DNA of 64,000 nucleotides from Lamellibrachia satsuma (Eukaryota; Annelida; Polychaeta; Sabellida; Siboglinidae): NCBI GenBank assembly GCA_033239005.1, contig BSQZ01000097.1, positions 1,808,501 to 1,872,500 of the forward strand, read 5' to 3'. Shown piece by piece: positions 1 to 12,534 of this stretch (position 1 is its first letter; each line of letters starts with the position of its first letter). The notes under the pieces were generated by a model. It saw only the letters and a program-made list of their open reading frames with translations, ran no database searches and was not told where the DNA came from. The position numbers and the translations under genes were made by a program.

Positions 1-290
1 CTTTCTTACACTTCTTACTGTGTCGGTGTGGCATACGATTTCTTTCTTACACTTCTTACTGTGTCGGTGTGGCATACGATTTCTTTCTTACACTTCATAC
101 TGTGTCGGTGTGGCATACGATTTCTTTCTTACACTTCTTACTGTGTCGGTGTGGCATACGATTTCTTTCTTACACTTCTTACTGTGTCGGTGTGGCATAC
201 GATTTCTTTCTTACACTTCTTACTGTGTCGGTGTGGCATACGATTTCTTTCTTACATTTCTTACTGTGTCGGTGTACGATTTCTTTCTTA
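1..290. repeat. 41-bp minisatellite, about 7 copies, open at left edge
   Basis: The unit contains TGTCGGTGTGGCATACG and repeats every 41 bp, running off the left end of the window. The last copy has a short deletion near 275. Because 41 is not a multiple of three, open frames appear in all three plus frames; none is a credible protein. It abuts the LINE tail that starts near 296. Confidence 0.95.
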
Positions 291-295
291 CACTC

Positions 296-660
296 TAGTT
301 TTCACCATACTTTCCACAACTTAGACAGTTACACTGGCTTCCTGTTACTTTTTCAAGTATATGTTACATTGTCCACTCGTACACATTGTACTCTACATAA
401 ACAACAACAACCTTCCTATTTGCCTAGTCTCCTGCTTCTTTCAAATATCCATAGGCAGCTCAAATCATCCATTTCACAATAACTTACTGTTTATAAAACT
501 AAACTTACCTTGTGCAAACGAGCAAATTTCTCTGTCACTGCGCCTACATTCTTGGACGAACTCCCAATCACATTGAAAACATATGAAATCACAGCTATCT
601 TCCGAGAAAAAACTCTATACATATTTATTCCAATTTGCTTTTCTGCCATATATCTTCGGT
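296..660 (+). pseudogene. Non-LTR retrotransposon RT C-terminal tail, degraded
   Basis: Frames shift, but the translation reads like the end of a Jockey/CR1-type reverse transcriptase: a piece resembling LHWLPV near 330-350, then a Leu/Ser-rich stretch, then a segment like 'FSVTAP..L.ELP..LKT' at 525-575. The same family occurs in opposite orientation at 3,425-4,073. Family membership is inferred by eye. Confidence 0.6.
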
Positions 661-1689
661 TGTCCTCGTTCTGATAATGACTTGTGTGCTTCCATGTTCT
701 CCATAATGCTTAATAATTTTGTTTTTTTGGGCCTCTGAGCTCAGGTTTATGAGGACGTAGGCGCTTTGGATGTTCGTTGATATTATTATTGTTCATGAAC
801 ATGATTTTTATAGTATAGCATTAACATTAAGAAATTAGAATAACAAACACATATATAATATCTTCAACAAATTGGACTGTGGAAACATAAACGAGATAAT
901 ATGTGCAAACAGTTGGTGTAAACATTTCATCACATGCGAGCTGCTTTTGTGGTGAATACATGCATTTTTTTAGATTGGTTCTCTTCCTCTCCCACCTTTG
1001 ATCTTTTAATTAGACATATGTTAGCCCCTCGATATTGACGTACGCTTAAACTTCCTGCCGTAAAGCACAGCTGACATTTGCCCATAGATGGGGTCATATC
1101 AACAACTGTTTCAAATTTGTTTTAACAACATAATATAATGATTAATTTGGGATCGCTTTGTACCGAGACGATTAAATTGTGTGAACTCTACCGACCAGTG
1201 TTGGGCGGCCGTCAATCAGTCTTCTATCAGCACCCCGAATTCAAATTCAACATTTCCGTTTTCAGTGGAAATCAATATCCCGTCCACACGCCGATACATG
1301 GCAATTGGTTTATTCCCGCAAAACGTACCTTTCTTTAAGATAAATAACCTAGTCTTGCATTACTCTCTGTGAGAAGAAAAACTACTCGGTAATGCAAATA
1401 CAATTTTTTTAGATTATAAAACAGGGTTTGTGGCAGACATTATGGCGAAACGAGCAAGTGATAACTAAATGTATCGGCATATTTGTGTATGCCTGTATCA
1501 ATCTCTGGGACAGCCAGCCAACTTGTTTGAAGGGTTACCTTAGACATATGACTAATACATATATGGACACATATTTCAGTACTTATGTTGTAGTTCATTA
1601 TGTGCAGTAACTTGTTGATCCATATACATTATATGACATCTCAAACGGCGTGTGAGATGATAAACGTCTTGAAATAGTTATCCTAGAAG
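661..1689. other. AT-rich interval, no gene seen
   Basis: Bases 661-790 extend the similarity to the inverted LINE tail at 3,425 (both carry a CCTGAGCTCAG block next to a 'ggcgcctac'-like block). Short open frames at 1,138-1,372 and 1,428-1,610 have no recognisable domain, signal peptide or splice context. Confidence 0.5.
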
Positions 1690-1960
1690 GAATGACGCAC
1701 TGGCCAAAAAACATTGTATTTAACAAGCCTGGTTCACAATATTACAATATAAAGCATAACATATCTTCTTCTATCGAGTAGAAGAAAGAAACCTTAACAT
1801 AAACCAGAAGTCGCTATATGACATCGGAGCGTTTAACCTTAATGTTTACTGATATGTAATAAATTCCTTTTTTTGTAACACATTATCAGTTCATTACTAA
1901 GTTTTATTAAAAACTAGTCGAGCTCCCCGACGGTGTACGAGAGATAATGCTCGTTGCCAA
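1690..1960 (+). repeat. Upstream-module repeat, copy 1
   Basis: Resembles 2,085-2,365 along its length and 5,535-5,715 in its first 190 bp. Shared blocks in order are a 'tgacgcactgg'-like start, 'aaacattg', a GAGTAGAAGAAAG-like block and a 'gagcgtttaacct' block. In the third copy the last block lies just after a TATA box. No Cys-rich coding exon follows this copy. Confidence 0.65.
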
Positions 1961-2084
1961 CAATTGTACATAGCTATCATTCTGAGTTACGAACCTTTCA
2001 ACAAACGCCCATGTTGGTTCCTTCGACGTAGACATCCCAATGTGTTTGAATGTACGAACCATCACTATGGATCCAGTAGAAGGT

Positions 2085-2365
2085 ATGAAGCATTGGCAAG
2101 GCAAGCAAAAACATTGTTTCTAACACGTCTGGTTCATAATGGCATAATAAAAAGCAAAGCATTTCTTCTTCTTTCGAGTAGAAGAAAGATACCGTTAGTT
2201 TACTGCCATGAAGCATGAACACATCAACCAGAGCACGCTGTATGACGTCAGCGTTTGACCTGTTTACTCATATGTAATACATTGCTTTTGTGTAACACAT
2301 AATCAATTCGTCAATATGTTTTATTACAAACTAACCAAGTTTTCCGGTGGTGCTCGGGAGAAAAG
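2085..2365 (+). repeat. Upstream-module repeat, copy 2
   Basis: Same module as 1,690-1,960 and 5,535-5,715, including TTTCGAGTAGAAGAAAG and a CGTTTGACCTGTTTACTC block. Where copy 3 has TATATAAA this copy reads TGTATGACGTC, so the TATA box is absent. Downstream similarity to copy 1 continues through 'acattgcttttgtgtaacacat'-like sequence. Confidence 0.65.
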
Positions 2366-3059
2366 GCAAGAACTTGTGCCTATGGCAATGACAACTTCAC
2401 GTCCATAAATCACGTACAACTGCCGATTTCACGATGTTTGGACGTTTGACGTTGATCCTTGGGACTGTTCAAAGCTCTTTACAATTTACCCTGGCATACC
2501 TGCTTATTCCAACGCTGGGACCATTTAGCTGCGCTGAACTTATTGTGCGAAAAATATACTTTCAGGTATCCACATATATGTGTAGCCAGGTACTCTTCTA
2601 TCCTGAAACACCGATCCGATACCTTTGGTTAATTTGAATGTTTGGCGATACCTTTTTTGAGTCTGTTCTGCTTTAGGATCGGTTGATCTAACTCTATCTG
2701 TCAGGTGGTTCATGGTAGGCCTCTCTTTTCTGAAACAATACTTGTAACAAGATGTTTTACCTGCTCAATAAGGTATTGATTTTTCAGGGGAATCGACCAA
2801 ACACAGGATGCATCTTCGAGATGGGACATCACCATTGCTCTGCATAACAACAGATGTGTCCATTCTGATACTGTGGATTGCTCGTGCTACGCATCCTTGT
2901 AATAGGCTTAAGAAATACTTTTATTTTATGCAAAATTCATCAAACGTATGCATCAAACCTTGTTGTTTATTTCGGAATATATTTTTTTAATTTGCAGCAC
3001 CCATTCGCGTGGCTTCTCACTGAGAGCAGCAGAGCAAGAGGGTGATATGTTTCGTGAAG
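2366..3059. other. Intergenic, one weak signal-peptide-like ORF
   Basis: An ATG at 2,434 opens 67 codons with a hydrophobic N-terminus (FGRLTLILG...FTLAYLLIPTL), and a possible GT donor follows 'TACTTTCAG' near 2,566. It lies 70 bp after upstream-module copy 2, so a decayed paralogue of the secreted-peptide gene is conceivable. No cysteine-rich partner exon is seen. Confidence 0.25.
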
Positions 3060-3288
3060 ACGGATACTGACACAGGATTGTCAGCCAGCGAGAATGATAC
3101 TGGATTTTCAACCAGCGAGAATGATACTGGATTGTCAGCCAGCGAGAATAGTACTGGATTGTCAGCCAGCGAGATTGATACTGGATTGTCAGCCAGCGAG
3201 ATTGATACTGGATTGTCAGCCAGCGAGAATGATCTGGATTGTCAGCCAGCGAGAATGATACTGGATTGTCAGCCAGCGAAGTATAAGC
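3060..3288. repeat. 27-bp minisatellite, about 8-9 copies
   Basis: The unit contains TTGTCAGCCAGCGAGA and is spaced 27 bp apart, with A/T variants (gagaatgat, gagattgat) and one shortened copy near 3,230. The frame reads as TGLSASEND repeats only because the unit is nine codons long. Confidence 0.93.
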
Positions 3289-3424
3289 CTTGCAGATAAT
3301 GAATGATACTCACTCACTCGATTTGGTCATCTGAATACAAACCAATCACATATTAATCATAACGTTACAGAACGTATTAAAAATAAAATAGTGTCATAAT
3401 ACTAATTAATAGTACTTAACTTCT

Positions 3425-4073
3425 ATGGCGCCTACATCCTCACGAACCTGAGCTCAGATGGCAACAAATCATGGTAATTTAGCATAATCGAGAACAGAGA
3501 CGCGCAAACGTCATTATCGGAAATATGGACAGCCGAAAGTTTATGGTTAAAATGTAATTTTTAATAAACATCTCTTGAATTTGTTTCGGAAAATAGCTAT
3601 AGTTTCTGATGTTTTCAAAGTGACGAGGAATTCATTCCAGACCCTAGGCGCAGCGACAGAGAAAGAACTTTGCACAAGTTAAGTTTTGTGTTAGGCACAT
3701 TAAGTTGTGAAATTGACGATCTCAGCTACCTAGGGATATCTCAAAGATACAGGGAACTAGGCAAGTAGATTGGTTGTTGTGTAGATAGAGCACGATATGA
3801 AGGAGTGGCCAGCTTAACATTAATTCGATTAGTTACAGGATGCCAGTGTAACTGTTTAAGAAGTGGTAGTTATGATGAAAACCGGGGGGCCCTGAATACC
3901 ATACGTGCCAGACAATGTTGTACTCGTTGGAATATAGAAACGAATCTACTAGCAAATGTATTTAGTATTGAACTACAATAGTTAAGGCGGCTACTAATTA
4001 ATGTTGTTGATATTGTTTTAGCAGTATATATTAAAATGGGACGTCGAATTCGACGGAGATCACTTAGAAACAA
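3425..4073 (-). pseudogene. Non-LTR retrotransposon RT tail, inverted relative of 296-780
   Basis: Minus-strand translation from 4,073 contains 'LISSRLNYCSSIL' and 'FQRVQHCLARMVF', a familiar block near the C-terminus of Jockey/CR1-type RTs, followed by an LHW-like segment and an Arg/Ser-rich tail around 3,650. The lower part (3,425-3,720) is inverted similarity to 500-780. Frameshifts interrupt it. Confidence 0.6.
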
Positions 4074-4074
4074 G

Positions 4075-5534
4075 ATTTAAACACTTGAGAAATATGCTGG
4101 CTGAAGTTGAGTAAGCTATAAAGATAACATCTTGCTTACGAACAGTATATGATGGGATTGTATTATTGCCAAACTTTTAAACTGGAAAATGGCTGATGAC
4201 CCTGTTTCGTTTTTGCTTAGTGCCAATAATAAAGACGGATAACAGATAACCTTAACTTGACTTCCCAGAGATACAGCACGGATACGAGCATTATGTGGCC
4301 CCAGGTTAATACGTTAAGGATACGGAAGCAGACTGGAGCTTCACAGTTGCAATATGCAGAATCCACATGTGAGTGAACATGTCCATCCATTCATTAATGA
4401 AGTATCCAACTATATATATAATATAGTAACTATATTATTACGTTCTAGCAACAGCTCATGATATGCAGTTATGACCCCTCCCCCCCCCCCCCGTATGATG
4501 TATGGCTAGTTTAGCAAAGCAAGTACGAGAGGTCAACTCTGCCTGTCACAAACAGACTTCAGCTGTTGATGACAGCTGCAACTATTTGTGGTTGTGGTTT
4601 ATATTTGCTGGTTTGTAAAATGTCAACGCTTTTGACGAGACTTTATTGTATGTGCACTTACAAATGGTTTAACTATGCTCAAGGAACGCAATATTGAGGA
4701 GGTACCTGCAAACCTAGCAAAATCCGCATATAGCCAAATGGACGGACTCAATGGATATCTCGGCCGACCCCGCACCGGCCTCCCCGGCACCTATGGCACC
4801 GACCTGCAGCAGATCGACATGCTGCTAAAGACTATAGGGCAAGCTAGTCTCGTTTGCTGCCATGTTGTTTTTATGCAAATTTGCCCATACACAAATGTTT
4901 CTCGTTTCGAGGCTATAGTTGATGAGATACTGCACTTCCCTCCCACATTGTACACACCATAACACGTTAAATGTACCCATGTCATTATAAAATAAACCAT
5001 TGGTATTAGTATTATCACATGTTAATATTAGTTGTTTTAATAAATAACAAAAGTAAATGTGTTCTTGTTTGTTCTCTCGTTGAAAAAAATTCGACAGAAG
5101 TGCGCAATATGCACGGAAACTAGGGATATATAATCACACAATCCTTATTGTCAGCACAAACAAATTAATATCTTCAAATTTGATAAGATATTTACATTAA
5201 AAGGTACAAACAGCTTTGGTACACGTATGGTGTTTTCAAACATAACATCGCGATGCATTTTTCAAATATGTTGTAGAAATTAAAAACTATACGTTGCAAA
5301 ATGTATTACTCAAAAATGCTTTCAAACAACGTTTTTTGTTCAGTTTTCCATTGACTACTTGTTGCGGTGCAATGAGAAACACAACCAACACAAAAAGAAA
5401 CGCTAAGCGCCAGATCGCCTTCAAAAAAGTGAGTACAACCTTTTTGAGAACAGGAGAAACTTCTCGAACACAGCAGGAGATAAAGTGTCGATTCATCACA
5501 CGAAAAAAATAGTTTTTTCTCAAATGCTCCCTTG
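4075..5534. other. Intergenic, one unexplained GC-richer ORF
   Basis: A 95-codon frame at 4,675-4,962 is more GC-rich than its surroundings and reads 'MDGLNGYLGRPRTGLPG' then 'DLQQIDMLLKTIG'. I recognise no family, and no clean acceptor/donor pair brackets it. It could be a stray exon. A poly-C run lies at 4,477-4,492. The rest is AT-rich and featureless. Confidence 0.3.
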
Positions 5535-5717
5535 CAGGTATGACGCACTGGAAAACAAAAACATTGCTTAAACACGACTGGTTACCATTGACATCAAACA
5601 ATTTTCTATTTCTTTTTCGTTCGATAAAAAGAAAGACACCGTAACCTTCATGTCATGCTGTACACACGCACAAGCCAGAACTCACTATATAAAGGCAGAG
5701 CGTTTTACCTGTTCATC
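5535..5717 (+). promoter_or_regulatory. Promoter region of secreted Cys-rich peptide gene, TATA box
   Basis: CTATATAAAGGC at about 5,684-5,695 is a good TATA box. Roughly 30 bp downstream begins a likely 5' UTR exon ending in a strong donor (GTAAGT at 5,775). The 180 bp before it is the third copy of the module at 1,690 and 2,085; only this copy has TATATAAA. Confidence 0.6.
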
Positions 5718-5774
5718 ATCTCTTGCCGTCAGTGCTGTTCGCAGACCACAGGACATTGAAGAATTTCATTCCAT
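5718..5774 (+). other. Likely 5' UTR exon of the Cys-rich peptide gene
   Basis: The start is placed about 30 bp after the TATA box and the end at CCAT|GTAAGT. It holds no usable initiator: the only ATG spans the donor. The next acceptor (TTCCAG, AG at 6,087-6,088) lies one base before the coding ATG, so this exon would be entirely untranslated. The transcription start is inferred. Confidence 0.5.
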
Positions 5775-6089
5775 GTAAGTATAATTGCATGTTTGTAATA
5801 CTTTAATGATGTTTAACACGCTGCCTCATAATAATTTCTTATTTGCGGATGACATGTAAACGCCACACTATTCCAAATCTATATTTCCTGGACAGCCCCA
5901 TTACAGATCACATGTTAATTACATACGGTTGATGAAGCTCAACTGTTTTTTTTTAAATGTGTGCCATTTTCGAACTCTTCATGTTGATATTGTCGTTATG
6001 TATTTCAATTGTCTTCATTAAGAATGCGCCGTTTGTCTATCGTGGAAACTCTGTGAATGTCACAAAGACACTACATTTCGTCTTCCAGC

Positions 6090-6177
6090 ATGAACGCTCT
6101 CAAATCGACAGTCTTTATGCTCGTTATGATCGTCGCCTTGGCGACGCTCACAGAGGCCTATTACAGTGGATACTGTT
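6090..6177 (+). CDS. Cys-rich peptide, coding exon 1 (signal peptide)
   Basis: The ATG lies one base after the acceptor TTCCAG|C. There are 29 codons plus one base, then the donor GTGAGT at 6,178. It contains the signal peptide and the first residues of the mature chain, including the first cysteine. Confidence 0.72.
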
Positions 6178-7609
6178 GTGAGTATTTTCATGATGACTAC
6201 AAACTAATTGAAGAATAAATTCATTCTATTGTTACCATGTTCATTCTGGCAAGGTAATTGAAGAACATATTCATTATAAATTTTTTTGTGTGCTTCGTCC
6301 AACGTTGTTTTTGTGTGTTTATAATCGTAGAAAAAGCAGTAAATAATGTCGCCGATTGGATTTAAAAAATACATGCATCAATACAATTTTCAATACATGT
6401 GTATTGTGTCCGTGTGTATAATTTTCAATCCAATTTAAATGGTAAATAATGATAGCCCAGACGATCCAAACTAAATCCTTGCCCAGTTCAAGTTAAGAAA
6501 CGTTATTTTTATAAAATAGATGATCGCATATTTTATTTTTCACCAACTCTCCAGCAGCGATATGTCACGTCGTGAAAGGTTATCACTTTTAAACTTTGCA
6601 AGTTCTACGCATATGTTACACATTTCTTTTTTTGGTGGGGTTTTGAGTGAACGTTTCAGCGCACTGTAGTTAAGCTTCTAATGTTTGCAGTGATTTTACG
6701 AAAACCTTAATCAAGTGAAGGTCTTTGTGACGTAGAGGACATCATACACAATTCACCAAGAACCACCCGTATAATTATAGTCTCCTCCTGGATTAATAAG
6801 CAACTAATGTCGCGTTTTCAAAAAAAATTAAATAAACACGCGCTATATTATATTTAAAATGTGTTATTTTAACCGGCATTACTCTCGAAGAAACGTACTG
6901 ACGATACATTCAACACGATTGGAACATATATTAATGTATGTTTGTACAAAACTGTTTGCTTACTCAATCTAGAATCTAGGTATATTAAAAATTTCGTATA
7001 ATGTTCACAATTTGGTTCACGTGATGTTTTTACTATTTTGCAAAATTTGGTCTAACAATAATAAATATCCGGTGAAATATTGAATCAGGTATAATTATTA
7101 TTATTATTATTATTATTATATCGGAATATATACAGCGCCCGAATCCAATTAGGATAAAATGCTCTCAGGCGCTTTACATGAAACTGCATCAATTAAATAA
7201 CACTATAAAATACACACTTTACATAATACGTATCTGTCCGCGTGCATTTTACTCCAGATTGCCCAGTGTGGTATATATCGAACTGTTCAGTTGGCGGGAG
7301 TGATGTTCATCAATTGAAATTAGCTGTGCAGGTATTGATTCAATCATAAATATACACTGATTTCGAAATACACGCAAATATTTATGTATAGGACGTGCAT
7401 TGATGTGTGATAATAAACTGTTATGCTCTCTGGTTTCAGTGAAAACCTGCAAAGTAAACTGCAGGTACGGGTGTTGTACATGCCAGGATACAAGATACGA
7501 TTACGACTACCATCACAGTTCTTGTAACGTATGTTGCTGCTGCCAGTGTGACCGACGTGGCTTCGCTAAATGCTACCAATACTTCAATTACCATTCCAAA
7601 AGGTACTAA
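6090..7609 (+). CDS. Small secreted cysteine- and tyrosine-rich peptide, two coding exons
   Basis: The coding sequence joins 6,090-6,177 and 7,440-7,609 across a phase-1 intron and gives about 85 residues. The first exon encodes a clear signal peptide: a basic start, a hydrophobic core (VFMLVMIVALATL) and a cleavage site after TEA. The mature part of about 62 residues has 13 cysteines in the order C-x3-C-x3-C-x3-CC-x-C-x13-C-x2-CCCC-x-C-x7-C, and about 11 tyrosines, several in an acidic YDYDY stretch between two Cys-dense blocks. It ends in basic KRY. A TATA box, a 5' UTR exon and a poly(A) signal complete the gene. I recognise no family. Secreted disulfide-rich peptides include antimicrobial, structural and venom-type molecules, and nothing here decides among them. 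The odd cysteine count suggests a dimer or a free thiol. Confidence 0.72.
7092..7200. repeat. (TTA)n plus fragment of a dispersed repeat
   Basis: A (TTA)n run is followed by 'cagcgcccgaatccaatt' and a 'ctcaggcgctttacatg' block. The same order (trinucleotide run, 'gcgcccgg', 'ctcaggc..tttacat') occurs at 35,010-35,080 and 36,470-36,530, so this is one dispersed family. It sits in the intron of the Cys-rich peptide gene. Confidence 0.6.
7440..7609 (+). CDS. Cys-rich peptide, coding exon 2 (mature chain)
   Basis: The acceptor CTGGTTTCAG ends at 7,439, and the exon completes the split codon in phase 1. It carries 12 of the 13 mature cysteines and ends in TAA. Within the intron an A/T-rich repeat fragment lies at 7,092-7,200. 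Confidence 0.75.
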
Positions 7610-7691
7610 GCAACCGGCAAATCCTGATTCGGGTTGTGGCTGCTTATTGAGATCGGCCATGTTGAAAATACAGAATTCGGAAGAGTTCAAT

Positions 7692-7697
7692 CAATAA
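7692..7697 (+). terminator. Poly(A) signal of the Cys-rich peptide gene
   Basis: AATAAA lies 83 bp after the stop codon on the coding strand, the expected place for 3' end formation. Confidence 0.6.
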
Positions 7698-7758
7698 ATC
7701 CGTATCGTCGAATATTTCGTTGTATTTTGCGTATATTATGTTTAATGTATCAATTGTT

Positions 7759-7813
7759 TCATGAGGAAACGTTTGATAAAGTGCCACATCAAAGATTACT
7801 ACTTAAACTAAAA
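7759..7813 (+). pseudogene. Short CR1-group RT fragment
   Basis: About 55 bp translate to 'ETFDKVPHQRLLLKLK', which is the RT motif-A region of the CR1/L2-group family seen at 14.4 and 29.5 kb. Nothing else of the element is visible on either side. Confidence 0.55.
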
Positions 7814-7992
7814 TGACTTGGAAGATGGTATGAAAATAAAATACTACAATGTGCAGAAGACTAAGAAATTGAACGAACATTAAAATACTTATATATGATG
7901 TAGATAAACAATATCTACAAGTTGATCCAGACAAATTAAGGATTGGTCTAAAAATGGTAGGTGTTATTCGATTTTGGGAAATATACCTAAAT

Positions 7993-7999
7993 GCACGAA

Positions 8000-8031
<32 letters not shown>

Positions 8032-8034
8032 CTC
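7993..8034. repeat. (GCAC)n microsatellite
   Basis: About ten tandem GCAC/CACG units. The minus-strand Cys/Ala/Val open frame here is an artefact of the repeat. Confidence 0.95.
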
Positions 8035-8161
8035 AACCACGCACGCTTACAAGCACACACGAACGCAAGCGAGCAGTTAGGTTAGTGCTGACATGAAACA
8101 TTCAGAGCAGTGTGCATTTGCAGTTTCATAAGGTAGTACAACATACGAAAAGTACAACAAA

Positions 8162-8660
8162 ATAGCTGAGTTACCCGGCGTTGCACTGAGAGAAAATGCA
8201 GCCATAGGTATTTTGTACTGATCTACATTATTATTATTATATAGGTCTTTTTTAAAGTGGCCACTGTGGATTGCGCTACGATGTTGCTATAATGTAGCTT
8301 TATCCCTGAAACAATGTCTATGGATAGATACAATGTCACTTCAATGTAGCTAGTGTTACTTTGTAATGCTATATATTGACGTTTCTATATATAAAACACC
8401 TCTATGGAATAATAAGAAAAACATACAAATTGAAAAGTATTCCAAATTACTACGTGCGTCCAGCGCATTTGTACGCATAATTATTATCTTTCCGATGACG
8501 TAGAAATCAAAATGATTCCGCAACTTACACTATAGCCTTTTCTTTCGTCCGAATCGGCCGACAAATGCGGCCGTGAATAAGACACAACGGACAAACAGAC
8601 ATATAAACAGACTCATTGAAGTATATATTATTATATATGGAAAAAAGAGCTTATTATATT
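8162..8660 (+). mobile_element. Dispersed repeat with CCCGGCGTTGCAC head and TTTCGTCC tail
   Basis: It starts with AGCTGAGTTACCCGGCGTTG and ends with a 'TTTCGTCCGAATCGGCC' block followed by a run of 'acagacatataaacagac' type. The same head and tail, in the same orientation, bracket 26,705-27,800. No ORF is seen; it is probably non-autonomous. Class unknown. Confidence 0.5.
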
Positions 8661-9337
8661 TTTGAATAACTAAATAGTTAGGCCTCATTTAAAAAGTAGG
8701 AATGTACACCCCTCAGTCGCTGTTACTATGTTCAGGTAGAAAAAAGTCAAACAACATAAATATATACGTAATCATCGCATCGTACGGACGTAACTAAAGA
8801 ATGACCTCGCATCGCTTTGTGAAGTATATGCCCGTTTTATTTAATAAGTTTTTAATAGTTATCATTACTAAGTCATTAGGAGGTGTTTAATCGATGTATT
8901 AAGCCTAGATTAGCAACAGAAAGGCAGGTTTCGAAAATATTATAGTTAAACCACCCAAGACGATATGGACAAAATCCATATGGTGCCAAATATTGATGGC
9001 AAAGTTTAGCCTCCTTAATGGAACACGATGTTCTGCCCTTTAATCGTGACATTTGCTAAATTGCTCTGACCTCGGAGGTCAACGTAATTAGAGAATTTAG
9101 TGGGAGCCCTGGGAACCCTGGATTTGGCCAGCTCCAAGAGTTCAAACGTTTAACTTACTAACTGGGCAAGGAAGTGCTGGCATATGTCACTGTCCAGCAG
9201 TTGAGATGGTTTAACAAGTTGATTAATGGTAAAGCGAATTGGGTATTTAAGCAATCACAGCGCCTATTGTGACGACGTCTGAATGTGGTAAGCTGATAGC
9301 GTAAGTGCACCGGAGGAGCTTTTCCAAAGGGCGGGCA

Positions 9338-9341
<4 letters not shown>
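8661..9341. other. Intergenic, nothing recognised
   Basis: No ORF over 60 codons outside the adjoining (TA)n and no repeated block matching elsewhere in the window was noticed. Confidence 0.5.
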
Positions 9342-10763
<1,422 letters not shown>

Positions 10764-11024
10764 CAAAAATCTGCCAATTTTTTTAGGAAAGGCGTGTTTG
10801 CGACTTAATTAAAACAGTTGGAGGTATGTGATTTTGATAGCTTGTTCAGAATATCAACGACATTATGGCGGTGGCTTTGATTTTTTAAAGAATGTTTGAT
10901 GGTCTAAGTTTAACTATAATAAGACAAAACGTAAACATGGCCACCAATGCACTGTGGCCTGACCTCTGTAGCGGTAGTTTGATGTATTCAATTTACGTGA
11001 CAGACGTGATATCGCTGCTGAGTC

Positions 11025-11120
11025 AGGGAGGGAGGGAGGGGGGAGGGAGGAAGGGAGGGAGGGAGGGAGGGAGGGAGGGAGGGAGGGAGGGAGGGAGGGA
11101 GGGGGAAGGAGGGAGGGATA
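11025..11120. repeat. (GGGA)n microsatellite
   Basis: Purine-only tract, mainly GGGA units with small interruptions. Confidence 0.95.
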
Positions 11121-11220
11121 CCAAGACCAAGCTTGGTCACTGTCTTGGGTACCACCGACAGAGCAACAACATCTGAAGCAGCAGTTCACAAGAATAAATG
11201 GTCCGGAGAGTTACAAGATG

Positions 11221-11546
11221 AATCTCCCTTCTCTTCCCTCTCCCTCTCTCACTCTCCCTCCATCCTCAATCGCCAACTTCCCCCCTCCCTCTCTCTTTAC
11301 CTCCCCCTCCCTCCCTCTCACTCTCCCTGCATCCTCCCCCTCTGTCTCTCACTCTCTCCCCCTCCCCCTCTCCTTCCGTCCCCTCCCTCTCTCTCCCTCC
11401 CCATCTCCATCTCCCTCCGATCCCTCTCCGTTCCCCCTTTGTGGCACTCACCCTATCTCCCCCTCTCCCTCCCACCTTCCGTCCGCCACACTCCCTCTAT
11501 CGCCTTTCCCCTCTCTCACTCTCCCTCTATCCCTCCCTCTCCCTCC

Positions 11547-11578
<32 letters not shown>

Positions 11579-11614
11579 ATCTCTCTCTCTCTCTTTCTTT
11601 CTCTCTCTCTCTAA

Positions 11615-11648
<34 letters not shown>

Positions 11649-11650
11649 AA

Positions 11651-11683
<33 letters not shown>

Positions 11684-11695
11684 CTCTCTCTGTAG
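11221..11695. repeat. 475-bp polypyrimidine block, (CT)n-rich
   Basis: Almost exclusively C and T on the plus strand, passing from CCCTCT-rich to (TC)n with TTTCTCTC variants. It is followed by a short purine block (GAGAGAGAGG, 11,711-11,775). The Ser/Leu/Pro open frames are artefacts. Such mirror-like homopurine/homopyrimidine DNA can form triplexes. Confidence 0.93.
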
Positions 11696-11775
11696 TCAAG
11701 TGTTACAGTATGAGAGAGAGAGAGAGGGGGGAGGGAGCGAGGCAGATAGTGGGAGGAGAGAGAGGGAGGGAGGCT

Positions 11776-12534
11776 CTATTGTGTTCACATATTTGAAATC
11801 AGAGTGTTAAAAATCACAGCACCTGAAGTTTGCTTGTAAATTCTTCAATAATGTTGAGACTGGACATTGAAATGTCAGATGTCAACAAACGACAACAGGT
11901 TCAGTATACACTGAAACAAGCAAGACTCAGGCAGTTTTTAATCCAGTAATTACTATTGGTAATAATTGTGTAGATTGGGTTGATATTTGCATAGATATTC
12001 ATATCACATTTCAGTGAACAGCAGATGACAATACTGACATCTGGTGAGTAGAAAGCTAACTATATATTGTTAACTCGCGCAGCGCAGCCATCACGTGAAT
12101 ATATATCTGGAATTTACAGGAATAACCTTATGACATGGACGTTTTACATGGTACATAATTGTTGATAACATTGATATTGCTACTTCGACGCCAGCATCTT
12201 CTTAAATCTACGCGATCGTCATATGACAAAGTCTAAGGTTGACCCGATGCTGCGTCATATTTGCTGGGGAAAGTGGAGTGCAGATTGAGGTAGTGTGTAT
12301 AGTGTATAAAATCGGAAATTTGATGGAATAATAAAGTATCTGTTATATCACTGCATCAGTTACCACATCAGTAGTTGTCATGAAGAAAGATCAACAAAAG
12401 GTGACAATGTCACTAAAACAATGATAGCAAGTTGACACAATGTCATGACATATGGATTCGTAATTTGGTGATTTCTTACTTGTTACATTTTCTAATGTGC
12501 ATATTTTTATATTAGATACAGTGTTATGTTCTCT
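11776..12534. repeat. Intergenic, with second copy of dispersed block at 12,114-12,290
   Basis: 12,114-12,290 is the partner of 10,320-10,500. The rest of the interval shows no gene. Confidence 0.55.

Noticed and set aside
4675..4962. 95-codon ORF as a real gene
   Set aside because: Slightly GC-rich with plausible amino acids, but no recognisable domain, splice pair or promoter. Left as an unexplained segment.
11133..11810. Ser/Leu/Pro-rich ORFs of 192-225 codons
   Set aside because: Translation of a polypyrimidine block.
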